Shown here: positions 33,078 through 40,686 of the stretch, piece by piece
Numbering within the stretch: the first letter of the stretch is position 1
Layout of the letters: every line of letters starts with the position of its first letter
From: Bacillota bacterium
Lineage (GTDB): Bacteria > Bacillota > Clostridia > Christensenellales > Aristaeellaceae
DNA: 64,000 nt
Direction of reading: 5' to 3'
Assembly: GCA_023411175.1 (NCBI GenBank)
Contig: JAEYPB010000043.1
Location: 1-64,000, forward strand
The notes under the pieces: model-generated
What the model saw: only the letters and a program-made list of their open reading frames with translations
Database searches by the model: none
Told to the model about the DNA's origin: nothing
Position numbers and translations under genes: made by a program

Positions 33078-34133
33078 CTAGATTTTTTTGCCCATGATAT
33101 CCGGGTTGATCGCGTATGAAAGCGCGAAGTCGCGCGTGATGCGCCCCGCGCGGAAAAGCTTCAGAATGTCCTCATCCATCGAGATCATGCCCTGGGCGCT
33201 GCCCGCGTAGATCGCGTTGTCGATCTGATGGCCCTTGCCCTCTCGGATCATGTTGGAAATGGCGGGCGTGACCACCATAACCTCCATTGCCGGCGCGAGG
33301 CCGCCGTCCACCGTGGGGATCAGCTGCTGGGAGACCACCGCCAGGAGCACCATCGAAAGCTGCACGCGCACCTGCGCCTGCTGGGCTGCCGGGAAAACAT
33401 CCACAATGCGGTCGATGGTCTTGGCCGCGCCCAGCGTGTGCAGCGACGAGAGCAGAAGGTGCCCCGTCTCGGCGGCGGTCAGCGCGGTGTGGATGGTTTC
33501 ATAGTCCCGCATCTCGCCCAGGAGGATCACGTCCGGAGCCTGCCGGAGCGCGGAGCGCAGCGCGCGGGCAAAATCCGTCGCGTCCAGCGCGATCTCCCGC
33601 TGACTGACGATGGATCTCTGGTGCGGGTGCAGGTACTCGATCGGATCCTCCAGCGTAATGATGTGGCTGTCGGACTCCCGGTTGATCCGGTCGATCATGC
33701 AGGCCAGCGTGGTGGACTTTCCGCTGCCGGCCGGCCCGGTGACCAGAATCATGCCCCGCTTTTTCGCGCAAAGGTCCATGACCACCTGCGGAATGCCCAG
33801 CGCCCTGTAATCCGGCAGGCCGAAGGGCACTGCCCGGAGCACCGCCGCGGGCGAACCCCGCTGCATGTAGGTGTTGCAGCGAAAACGCCCGATGTCCCGC
33901 ACGGAGAAGGAGAAATCATCGTCGCCCGTCTCGGTGAGCCGCGATACCGCACGTCCCCCCGCAAGCTGGTAGGCTGTTTCGATCAGCGCGCGGGTGTCGT
34001 TCATGTTCAGTTTTTCACCCATCAGCGGCTGCATGACGGTTCCGATCTTCACCGTCGCGGGCGCGCCCGGCACAAGGTATACGTCCGAGCCGCCCTTTTC
34101 CACCGCCGCCTTGAGAAGGTTTATTAGTTCCAC
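33078..34133 (-). CDS. pilT: PilT-like twitching motility ATPase
   Basis: A 351-residue hexameric ATPase of the type IV pilus retraction family. The PAS-like N domain (KGGSDVYLVPGAPATVKI) is followed by Walker A GPAGSGKSTT, the Asp box ITLEDPIEYLH, Walker B DVILLGEMRD and the His box HLLLSSLHT. The C terminus (ISNMIREGKGHQIDNAIYAG) matches the PilT AIRNLIRE motif. The start is taken as GTG at 34133, 17 bases after the preceding stop with GGGGGAA upstream; the longer reading to 34229 is frame read-through of the neighbouring gene. No PilB is present nearby. Confidence 0.88.
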   Translation of the reverse strand: MELINLLKAAVEKGGSDVYLVPGAPATVKIGTVMQPLMGEKLNMNDTRALIETAYQLAGGRAVSRLTETGDDDFSFSVRDIGRFRCNTYMQRGSPAAVLRAVPFGLPDYRALGIPQVVMDLCAKKRGMILVTGPAGSGKSTTLACMIDRINRESDSHIITLEDPIEYLHPHQRSIVSQREIALDATDFARALRSALRQAPDVILLGEMRDYETIHTALTAAETGHLLLSSLHTLGAAKTIDRIVDVFPAAQQAQVRVQLSMVLLAVVSQQLIPTVDGGLAPAMEVMVVTPAISNMIREGKGHQIDNAIYAGSAQGMISMDEDILKLFRAGRITRDFALSYAINPDIMGKKI

Positions 34134-34150
34134 AAACGTTCCCCCATGCG

Positions 34151-34618
34151 TCAACTGAACAGGTTGAGGTTTCGGTCCTCGCCCGTCCACAACTCGCCAC
34201 CGATCAGCGCGTAGCGCACAACCGTACAATGCGGCGCCGTCTCAGAGGGCCTGACGGCCACGGACAGCACCCGTCCGCCGCCCGCGTCCACCGTAAAGGA
34301 CAACATCTCTCCGTCGAAATCCAGCGGAACCCCTCCCGCCTCGCGCCCGGACAGCGCCGCCTCGAAGGCTTCCCGGTCGGAGGTCGACGCGGCCGCATTC
34401 CGGACGATTCCGTCCAGCTGTGCCAGCACCCGCTGCGCGCGGTCGGAGGCTTCGTAGTACGCCTCGGACAGCGCAACCGCGCGGCCCGTCAGCGCCGCGT
34501 CGCCCCGCGCGCCGGACAGCGCCAGAAGCGCCAGCGTCGTCACACACAGCACCGCGAAGATGGTGAGCATCGTCGATGCGCCGATGCCGACCCGGTATTC
34601 CTGCTTGGGCCGGTTCAT
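34151..34618 (-). CDS. Pilus-associated membrane protein, pseudopilin-like
   Basis: A 155-residue protein with a single N-terminal hydrophobic segment (STMLTIFAVLCVTTLALLAL, residues 14-33) preceded by VGIGA, then a coiled region and a beta-rich C-terminal domain. The organisation is pilin-like, but no clear prepilin cleavage site with Glu+5 is seen. Its ATG overlaps the stop of the previous pseudopilin by 4 bases, and pilT follows after 17 bases, so it belongs to the pilus-like operon. No named family is recognised with certainty. Confidence 0.7.
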   Translation of the reverse strand: MNRPKQEYRVGIGASTMLTIFAVLCVTTLALLALSGARGDAALTGRAVALSEAYYEASDRAQRVLAQLDGIVRNAAASTSDREAFEAALSGREAGGVPLDFDGEMLSFTVDAGGGRVLSVAVRPSETAPHCTVVRYALIGGELWTGEDRNLNLFS

Positions 34619-35007
34619 GGCGCCACCTCCCCGGGAACGTACCGGCTGGCCGGCAGCGTGATGAGCGCCTTGTCCCTGATGGAGACGGTGAGTCGGATGT
34701 CGTAGAGGGTGCCCGCGTCTTCCGCTTCGGGCGTAAGGGCCGCGTACACGGTATAGCCGTCCTGCTCGATCGCGTAGCCGCCCTCCGCCTCGGTGCCGGC
34801 GCCCTTGATAAGAGAAGCGGGGTCGTCCGAGACGGCGATACGCTCCGCCCAATCCTGCGCGATAAACAGCGCCTCGGTGGTGCGGCGGCTGTCAAGGCCG
34901 ATCTGGTGGGCCCGGGCCAGCACGCCCGAGGCGATCACCGCAGATACCGCGAAGAAGGCCAGCGCGATCAAGAGCTCAAGAAGCACCAGATTGCCCTTAT
35001 AGCGCAC
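34615..35007 (-). CDS. Type IV pilin-like protein
   Basis: A 130-residue pseudopilin. The N terminus MRYKGNLVLLELLIALAFFA carries a basic leader, a Gly-Asn, and a hydrophobic helix containing Glu, close to the class III prepilin motif. Cleavage would be after Gly or Asn. The remainder forms a globular head with DIRLTVSIRD. The start is GTG, overlapping the end of the preceding gene by 11 bases, with GGGGGCG upstream. Confidence 0.75.
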   Translation of the reverse strand: MRYKGNLVLLELLIALAFFAVSAVIASGVLARAHQIGLDSRRTTEALFIAQDWAERIAVSDDPASLIKGAGTEAEGGYAIEQDGYTVYAALTPEAEDAGTLYDIRLTVSIRDKALITLPASRYVPGEVAP

Positions 35008-35500
35008 CCGTTTCGCCCCCTTCCCCGGCGCGCAGCGCGACGCTCGTCACGGCCACGGTGCCGTCGGACAGATGCGCGCGAAGGATGATCCGCGCGCCCT
35101 CCCCGTAGAAGGTGAAGCCGGGCAACGAAGCGATCCGCTCGCCGTCGTCCGGGCTGAATGGAACGGAGACATCGTAGAACTGTTCGTAGAGTCTGCCATC
35201 CTTCGAATAGATGCGCGTCTCGTAGGTCTCTCCGTCCGCCTCGTCCCGGATCACCAGGAGCTTTACCCCCTGTTCTTCCCGAAAGGATACGCTTTTCCGA
35301 TCCCCGCTGGCGCGCAGTTTGCCGCTGACGTAGCCCAGCGCGATGCGCTCCTGGGTTACAACCCGCGCGGAATCCCCCATCGCCCGGTAGGAGCGGACGC
35401 CCGCCAAGACGATCGTAAGCGACATAAGCGTAAACAACCCGACCAGCACAAAGGCGAACAGGCCGCTGACGCTGTGCTCCCTGCGCTTCCCAACGCTCAT
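34997..35500 (-). CDS. Pilus-associated protein, DUF4860-like
   Basis: A 167-residue protein with a basic N terminus (MSVGKRREHSVSGLFAF), a membrane helix (residues 12-34) and an extracytoplasmic beta-rich domain. The layout and context resemble DUF4860 proteins found in pilus loci of Firmicutes. ATGA-type overlap with the preceding gene shows coupled translation. A structural or priming role in a pilus-like fibre is inferred. Confidence 0.68.
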   Translation of the reverse strand: MSVGKRREHSVSGLFAFVLVGLFTLMSLTIVLAGVRSYRAMGDSARVVTQERIALGYVSGKLRASGDRKSVSFREEQGVKLLVIRDEADGETYETRIYSKDGRLYEQFYDVSVPFSPDDGERIASLPGFTFYGEGARIILRAHLSDGTVAVTSVALRAGEGGETGAL

Positions 35501-35835
35501 GCGCCATCATCCCTTCTCAAAACCGAGACCGTCGGCATGATGTTGGACGCGAACGCATCATAGGAGACGATGAACCGGTCGCCGTCGAACGCGAGCGCGT
35601 AGTTGTCCGTCAAGTAGTCCAGCGAGGGCGGATACTGTCCTTCCGTCGCGTAGCAGGTGACCATCGCGCGCCGGACGGCCTCGCGAAGCTGCGCTTCCTG
35701 CTCGGCGTCCGACTGTGCGCCGGCGACGCCGACCGCCCAGATGAAGCCGAGCATGACGGCGAAAAGCGCGGCTGCCGTCACGATCAGCCCTCGAAGATTG
35801 CCCTTTGGCCGCTTTTCATAGAGATGCTGACGCAT
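35497..35835 (-). CDS. Short pseudopilin-like protein
   Basis: A 112-residue protein with a basic leader (MRQHLYEKRPKGNLRG), one membrane helix (residues 17-38) and a small C-terminal domain containing a Cys and YPPSLDYLTDNYALAF. This YPxSLDxL arrangement is typical of major-pilin or pseudopilin heads. It follows the GspF/PilC gene by 4 bases. It could be the main subunit of the fibre because it is the first pilin-like gene in the operon. Confidence 0.7.
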   Translation of the reverse strand: MRQHLYEKRPKGNLRGLIVTAAALFAVMLGFIWAVGVAGAQSDAEQEAQLREAVRRAMVTCYATEGQYPPSLDYLTDNYALAFDGDRFIVSYDAFASNIMPTVSVLRRDDGA

Positions 35836-35839
35836 GCCG

Positions 35840-36889
35840 TTACCCCAGCGACGACATCAGGCTCGCCAGCGGCAGCATGACCGAGAGCAGAATGCCGCCG
35901 ATGACGATTGACATGATCGCCACCAGCGTCGGCTCAATGGTCGAAACCAACCGCCGGATCCCGTCGTCCACCTCGTCCTGATAGGTTTCCGCCAACCGCT
36001 CCATGACCGTCTCCGTCTGACCGGCCATGACGCCAACGCGGATCATCTTGCCGTGAATCGGCTCGAAGATGCGCGCGCCTTCGATGGCGTCGGCAAAGGC
36101 CGCGCCCTCCTGCATCCGGGCGCGGACGCTCTCCACCTTGGCGCGGCTGCCCTCATCCGTCATCACGTTCGGCACGAGGTCCATCGCCTGATCCAGCGGG
36201 AAGCCGCTGCCCATCAGCATCGCCATCACGGAGGCAAAGCGCCCCGCGGACAGCTTGTCCGCCACGAGGCGAAGCGGTCTGAACGAGCGCAGGAGGAAAC
36301 GGATCACGGCATCCCGCTTTTTTGTTCTGAGCAGAAGCGCAACCCCCAAGACAGCGAGGAGAATCAGCCCCGCCAGCGTCAGCACAAAGGCGCCCGCCCC
36401 GAGGCCTGCATCCATGCGCGCCGTGGTGGTAGCGGAGAGGTCCCCGCCGAGGTTGCGCAACACCTCTGAAAACATCGGCAGCACTTGCACCACCAGCACC
36501 ACCACGACCAGCGTCATCAGCCCCACCATGAGGAGCGGATAGGTAACGGCGCTGCGCACGGTGGCGCGCACCTGGGCCTCCCGCGCGTAGTGCGCGGCGA
36601 GCCCCTGCATCACGCGCTCCAGCGTACCGGCCTGTTCGCCCACGCGCACCATCTGAACCATGTAAGGCGGAAAGACGTCCAGCGCCGCCACCGACTCGTA
36701 CAGCGAGCCGGTGCGCTTCATCGTCTCGTTCAGGCGCTGAAACCTTTCGCCGTAGCGGGTGGCGGCGTAGTTTTCGCACAGCGCCTCGACGCCGTCGTAC
36801 AGCGCGATGCCCGATTTTAGTAGTAGCGCCACCTGCTCGCAGAACAGGGCCGTCTCGTCCGCAGGCAGGTAACGGGTGCGGCTGCCCAT
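35840..36889 (-). CDS. pilC: Type II secretion/type IV pilus inner-membrane platform protein (GspF/PilC)
   Basis: A 349-residue platform protein with two repeated GspF domains (residues about 10-130 and 210-335), each cytoplasmic helical bundle followed by membrane helices. Motifs FCEQVALLLKSGIALYDGVE and FASVMAMLMGSGFPLDQAMD mark the two copies, and GxxxxVMERLAETYQDEVDDG precedes the last helix. The Met at 36889 follows GGGGGAAG; the Met at 36904 lacks a site. It would anchor the ATPase and pilin subunits. Confidence 0.88.
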   Translation of the reverse strand: MGSRTRYLPADETALFCEQVALLLKSGIALYDGVEALCENYAATRYGERFQRLNETMKRTGSLYESVAALDVFPPYMVQMVRVGEQAGTLERVMQGLAAHYAREAQVRATVRSAVTYPLLMVGLMTLVVVVLVVQVLPMFSEVLRNLGGDLSATTTARMDAGLGAGAFVLTLAGLILLAVLGVALLLRTKKRDAVIRFLLRSFRPLRLVADKLSAGRFASVMAMLMGSGFPLDQAMDLVPNVMTDEGSRAKVESVRARMQEGAAFADAIEGARIFEPIHGKMIRVGVMAGQTETVMERLAETYQDEVDDGIRRLVSTIEPTLVAIMSIVIGGILLSVMLPLASLMSSLG

Positions 36890-36911
36890 CGCTTCTTCCC
36901 CCATCTTTCGC

Positions 36912-37742
36912 TCAGTAGAACCGTTCGGTCGTATACTTTACCACCTTGAGGCCGGTGACCATGCTGGTGGTGTCATATCGCTTCCATTCGCCGCCCAGCA
37001 GAACCTCGTTCCACGCGTGGTAAAATGTGTCCGCGTACCCGATGACCAGCTTGCACTTGATGCCTTGAACCCGAAGCATGCAAGCAACCAGCGCCGCGTA
37101 GTCAAAGCAGATGCCCTTTTTGGTGGATAAGGTTGTGTCCGGATCGGGCAGGTAGCCGCTTTGAACCGTCTTGGCCAGGATGTGATCATAGAGCACCGTG
37201 CCCACGACGTAATCGATCACCGCCTTGGTGATCGCCGCGTCGTCCGCCAGCCCTTTTGCGAGTTCGCTGGATTTGGCGACCGCCGCATAGCTGGCGTCGT
37301 AGGAAACGTACTGGCTCGGGTAAAGCGCATAGCCGGACTCGTCCGAAAGCGCTACCTTCACCTTCTTGGCGTAAAGCTGCGCGTACTGGCTGCCGCGAAC
37401 CTGCTCGAACGCCGTCACCTGATAGGTGCCGCTGCCCAGTTGCAGCGGAAAGATCTGGTACTCCCCGGTGGGAAGATCGTAGGTGTAGGTTCCGTCTCCC
37501 TTGACGATCCGCAGCTTGAGCTTTTTCTTGCGCGAAGCCTTGATCATCAGGTATCCGCCGGACGCGTTGCTTGCGTCGATGGTCACGCCAGAACCCTCGT
37601 ACACGGTTTCCCCGACAGCTTCCGGATATTTCGCATTGGTTACATCCGCGAGATATGCGTGAAGAGAAACAGCGGTCAGCGCGATTACGAGCGCACAGGC
37701 GATTGCAATAGCGTTCAACGCGGCTTTCCGCCATCTTTTCAT
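36912..37742 (-). CDS. Exported transglutaminase-like protein
   Basis: A 276-residue exported protein. An N-terminal signal anchor (residues 8-30) is followed by a beta domain of about 100 residues and a transglutaminase-like cysteine protease domain. The catalytic triad is visible: Cys in KKGICFDYAALVACMLR, His in FYHAWNEVLL, and Asp in KRYDTTSM. It is the first gene of the pilus-like operon, after a clear promoter. Proteins of this fold cleave peptides or form cross-links; in this place it may process pilin heads or peptidoglycan stems. That is inference. Confidence 0.82.
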   Translation of the reverse strand: MKRWRKAALNAIAIACALVIALTAVSLHAYLADVTNAKYPEAVGETVYEGSGVTIDASNASGGYLMIKASRKKKLKLRIVKGDGTYTYDLPTGEYQIFPLQLGSGTYQVTAFEQVRGSQYAQLYAKKVKVALSDESGYALYPSQYVSYDASYAAVAKSSELAKGLADDAAITKAVIDYVVGTVLYDHILAKTVQSGYLPDPDTTLSTKKGICFDYAALVACMLRVQGIKCKLVIGYADTFYHAWNEVLLGGEWKRYDTTSMVTGLKVVKYTTERFY

Positions 37743-37800
37743 ACCGCGCTCGGCCTCCGTCCCGTTACATTCTCCTTTATGTAACCATAATCCTCCATTT
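37743..37800 (-). promoter_or_regulatory. Leader of the pilus-like operon with fold-back around a Shine-Dalgarno
   Basis: In the minus-strand leader, GTTACAT and ATGTAAC form a 7-bp stem whose 8-base loop contains AAGGAG. GGAGGATT before it is followed by ATG GTT ACA TAA, a four-codon frame. The main gene uses a separate GGAGG 11 bases before its ATG. Confidence 0.4.
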
Positions 37801-37807
37801 ATACCGT

Positions 37808-37836
37808 ATTATATCAGGAAATACAACGGGGCGCAA
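37808..37836 (-). promoter_or_regulatory. Promoter of the pilus-like operon
   Basis: TTGCGC (37831-37836), 17-base spacer, perfect TATAAT (37808-37813) with an extended -10 TGA on the minus strand. Confidence 0.65.
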
Positions 37837-37850
37837 CGCTTTTCGAACCC

Positions 37851-38282
37851 TTATACGGCGGTCTCAAGAAGAAAACGAATCGCGTCCACATACCCCTGAA
37901 AGCCCTGCCCGGCGATTTTTGTCCGGCACGCGGCGGTCACATAGGAAACCTTGCGGAACGCCTCCCGCGAATCTACGTCGGAGATGTGCACCTCCACCGC
38001 CGGGAGACCCACCGCCTTGAGCGCGTCCAGGATCGCCACGGAGGTATGGGTATAGGCCGCCGGGTTGATGACGATGCCGTCGAACGCGCCGTAAGCGGCC
38101 TGAATTTCGTCCACGATGGCGCCCTCATGGTTGGACTGAAAGCACTTGACCGCAACGCACATGTCCCGGGCGGCGGCCTCGATCTCCGAAACGAGGTCCC
38201 CATAGGTCTTCCGGCCATAAATGTCCGGCTCCCGTATACCCAGCATGTTGAGATTGGGTCCGTTGATGATAAGAATTTTCAT
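37851..38282 (-). CDS. aroQ: 3-dehydroquinate dehydratase, type II
   Basis: A 143-residue dodecameric enzyme that removes water from 3-dehydroquinate (shikimate pathway step 3). Family motifs are ILIINGPNLNMLGIREPDIY, with the catalytic Tyr in EPDIYG, the FQSNHEGAIVDEIQAA segment, INPAAYTHTS, and VEVHISDVDSRE. It starts within the stop of aroEK (ATGA) and is the last gene of the aromatic operon. Confidence 0.95.
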   Translation of the reverse strand: MKILIINGPNLNMLGIREPDIYGRKTYGDLVSEIEAAARDMCVAVKCFQSNHEGAIVDEIQAAYGAFDGIVINPAAYTHTSVAILDALKAVGLPAVEVHISDVDSREAFRKVSYVTAACRTKIAGQGFQGYVDAIRFLLETAV

Positions 38283-39511
38283 ACGCGCACCTCTTCCCGA
38301 AAGCGTTTGACGACCTCCCCCGCAGTCTGCGATGGGCATCGCTCGAGGGTCAGGCCGATGTCCCGCGCCGCCGCGTAGAGCGGCGCCCGCGCGGCGTGCA
38401 TCCTTTCCAGCGCGGGAAGCCCTGTCGAAAGCGGACGCCCGCCCGTCGAAAGCTCCGAAAGCGGCCGCTCGAGTTGTACCACAAAGCAGTTCGCCCGGAG
38501 CAGCGCCCGGTTCTCCGCGCGGAGCACCGCGCCGCCGCCGGTGGCGATCACCGCGCCCCGGGCCAGCGCCGCCTCCCGGATGGCCGCGGCCTCCAATTCG
38601 CGAAAGCGCGCCTCGCCCTCCCGGGCAAAGATCCCCGGGATCGGCCCGTGCACCGCTTCGATCATCTGGTCCGTGTCAAAAACCTGCCGTCCGAGGAGGC
38701 GCGCCACCTCCCGGGCGACCGTGGACTTTCCGGACCCCGGCATGCCGACGAGGGCGATGGAGCGGGTCTCCCGGGCCAACCACGAAAGCGTGTCCGAAAC
38801 CCGTTCTTCCGGAACCGGCGCACCGAGAAAGCGCCAGGCGCTCGCCGCCGCCTGATGCACCAGCATCGAAAGCCCGCCCACCGCCGTCAGGCCCTTCTCC
38901 GCCGCCCGCTGCATCAAAAGCGTCCGAGCGGGGTTATAGATCACATCCGCGACGCCCTGAAGTCCCTCGATGCGCCCCGGCTCCACCGGCGCAGAGAGCA
39001 TATCCGGGTACATACCCACGGGCGTGGCGTTCAAAACGAAATCTGCCCGCAATCTGTAGACCCCTTCGTAGTCGACTTCTCCGTCCCTCGACACCGGGAC
39101 GGCCTTCGCGCCGAGGTCGTTCAGCACACAGGCGGCGGTCCTTCCGGTGCCGCCGGTGGCGCCCAGGACGAGCGCGGTCTTCCCGGCGAGGTCAAACCCC
39201 TCCAGCATCCTCGTCATGCCGTAATGGTCGGTGTTGTGGCCGGTGAGCGCGCCGTCTTTATCAAAATAGAGGGTGTTCACCGCACTGATGCGCTTTGCTT
39301 CCTGCGTCAGGCGGTCGCAAAACGGGATCACCGCCTGCTTGAAGGGGATGGTCACATTGAGCCCGTCAAAGCCGTGGCCGCGGATAAAGGACTCAAGTTC
39401 GCCCGGCGCAAGCTCGATGAGGCGGTATTCGCAATCGTACAGCCGCTCGTGGATCAGCTTTGAATAGCTGTGGCCCAGCTTGCCGCCGAGAAGCCCGTAA
39501 ACCTTCGCCAT
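38279..39511 (-). CDS. aroEK: Fused shikimate dehydrogenase-shikimate kinase
   Basis: A 410-residue bifunctional protein. Residues 1-250 are AroE, reducing 3-dehydroshikimate with NADPH: LLGGKLGHSYSKLIHERLY (substrate Ser), the VTIPFKQAVIPFCD Lys and the cofactor loop VLGATGGTGRTAACVL. Residues 252-410 are AroK, phosphorylating shikimate: Walker A GMPGSGKST, the DTD of VFDTDQMIE, FREGEARFRELE-like Arg, and ATGGGAVLR. AroE is usually separate from AroK in Clostridia, though such fusions occur. The start is ATG at 39511, one base after the pheA stop. Confidence 0.93.
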   Translation of the reverse strand: MAKVYGLLGGKLGHSYSKLIHERLYDCEYRLIELAPGELESFIRGHGFDGLNVTIPFKQAVIPFCDRLTQEAKRISAVNTLYFDKDGALTGHNTDHYGMTRMLEGFDLAGKTALVLGATGGTGRTAACVLNDLGAKAVPVSRDGEVDYEGVYRLRADFVLNATPVGMYPDMLSAPVEPGRIEGLQGVADVIYNPARTLLMQRAAEKGLTAVGGLSMLVHQAAASAWRFLGAPVPEERVSDTLSWLARETRSIALVGMPGSGKSTVAREVARLLGRQVFDTDQMIEAVHGPIPGIFAREGEARFRELEAAAIREAALARGAVIATGGGAVLRAENRALLRANCFVVQLERPLSELSTGGRPLSTGLPALERMHAARAPLYAAARDIGLTLERCPSQTAGEVVKRFREEVRV

Positions 39512-39512
39512 G

Positions 39513-40652
39513 TCACACCTCGCTGTAATTGCCCAGGAACGTGAGGCCGCCGGACTGGCTGAGCTCTGACAGGAGCAGCTTCACATCCCGGTCAACCACC
39601 GAGCCCTCGAAGTCGAAGTAGAACATGAACTCGAAGTCCCTGCCGGGGATGGGGCGGCTCTCCAGCTTCAGAAGGTTCAGCCCCTCCACCGCGAAGCGCG
39701 CCACCGTGCGGTAGAGCGAGCCCGGCGTATGGGGCAGCGATGCCATGATGCTGATGCGGTTGGCGCCCGGGTACACCTCCATCTCGCGGGAGATGCAGAT
39801 GAAGCGGGTGTAGTTGCTGCCGTCGTCCATGATGCGCTCTTCAAGCGGCGTAAGGCTGTAGAGCTCGGCGTTTCGCGCCGAGGCGATGGCCGCGACGTCC
39901 CTGCGCCCGGATTCAGACACGTACCGCGCGGCGGTGGCGTTGTTGGCGTAGGGCGTCAGCTTCACATCCTTGAGCCCAGAGAGGAAGCGACCGCACTGCC
40001 GGAGCGCCTGCTCGTGGGCGACGACCTCTTTGATTTCGGAGAGCTTCACGCCCGGCGCCACCAGAAGGCGGTGCTCGATGCGCAGCTTCACGGACCGCGC
40101 AATGAAGAATTTATGCGCCTTCATCAGGTCATATACATCGGTGACAGAGCCTGCGAGGCTGTTTTCCAGCGGCAGCACGCCGTAGCGGCACATGCCCTTC
40201 TCCACCGCCTGGAACACGCCTTCGAAGCCCGAGAAGTAGAGGATGCCGGGCATGTTGAACATCACGTCGCAGGCCTGCTGCGAGTAGGCGCCCTCCGCGC
40301 CCTGACAGGCCACCAGCGCGTTCTTGGGAAAGAGCTTGGGCGTAGCGGCCACCGCCGCGTCGAGGGCGTCGGCAAAGGATTCCGCTTCCGGCCTCATCAG
40401 CTTTGACTGGGCGCTTCTGCTGAGGTCAAAGAGCAGCGCGTAGATCAGCTTCAGGTCGGGCTCGTAGATCGGGTCATGGGCGGCGGTCAACCGCTGCAGG
40501 ATGGCGCGCTCCCGGCCGGGGTCGGAGATCGCGATGCCGCCGGCCCGCTTGGCCTCCACGATGTCCCGCACGGTCTGCATCCTCTTGACGTACAAATCCG
40601 CCATCTGGTCGTCGATCTGGTCAATCCGGGCGCGGAGTTCGTTCATATCCAT
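39513..40652 (-). CDS. pheA: Bifunctional chorismate mutase-prephenate dehydratase (P-protein)
   Basis: A 379-residue enzyme for phenylalanine synthesis. Residues 1-85 are an AroQ-type chorismate mutase (RARIDQIDDQMADLYVKRM). Residues 100-290 are prephenate dehydratase with the conserved Thr-Arg-Phe in NYTRFICIS. Residues 295-375 are an ACT regulatory domain with ESRPIPGRDFEFMFYFDF, which carries the Phe-binding ESRP motif, so feedback inhibition is expected. GGGAGGT lies 8 bases before the ATG. A 34-base gap to aroC is the longest within the operon. Confidence 0.95.
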   Translation of the reverse strand: MDMNELRARIDQIDDQMADLYVKRMQTVRDIVEAKRAGGIAISDPGRERAILQRLTAAHDPIYEPDLKLIYALLFDLSRSAQSKLMRPEAESFADALDAAVAATPKLFPKNALVACQGAEGAYSQQACDVMFNMPGILYFSGFEGVFQAVEKGMCRYGVLPLENSLAGSVTDVYDLMKAHKFFIARSVKLRIEHRLLVAPGVKLSEIKEVVAHEQALRQCGRFLSGLKDVKLTPYANNATAARYVSESGRRDVAAIASARNAELYSLTPLEERIMDDGSNYTRFICISREMEVYPGANRISIMASLPHTPGSLYRTVARFAVEGLNLLKLESRPIPGRDFEFMFYFDFEGSVVDRDVKLLLSELSQSGGLTFLGNYSEV

Positions 40653-40686
40653 TTGAGATTACCTCCCTTATATACATATACGGTGA

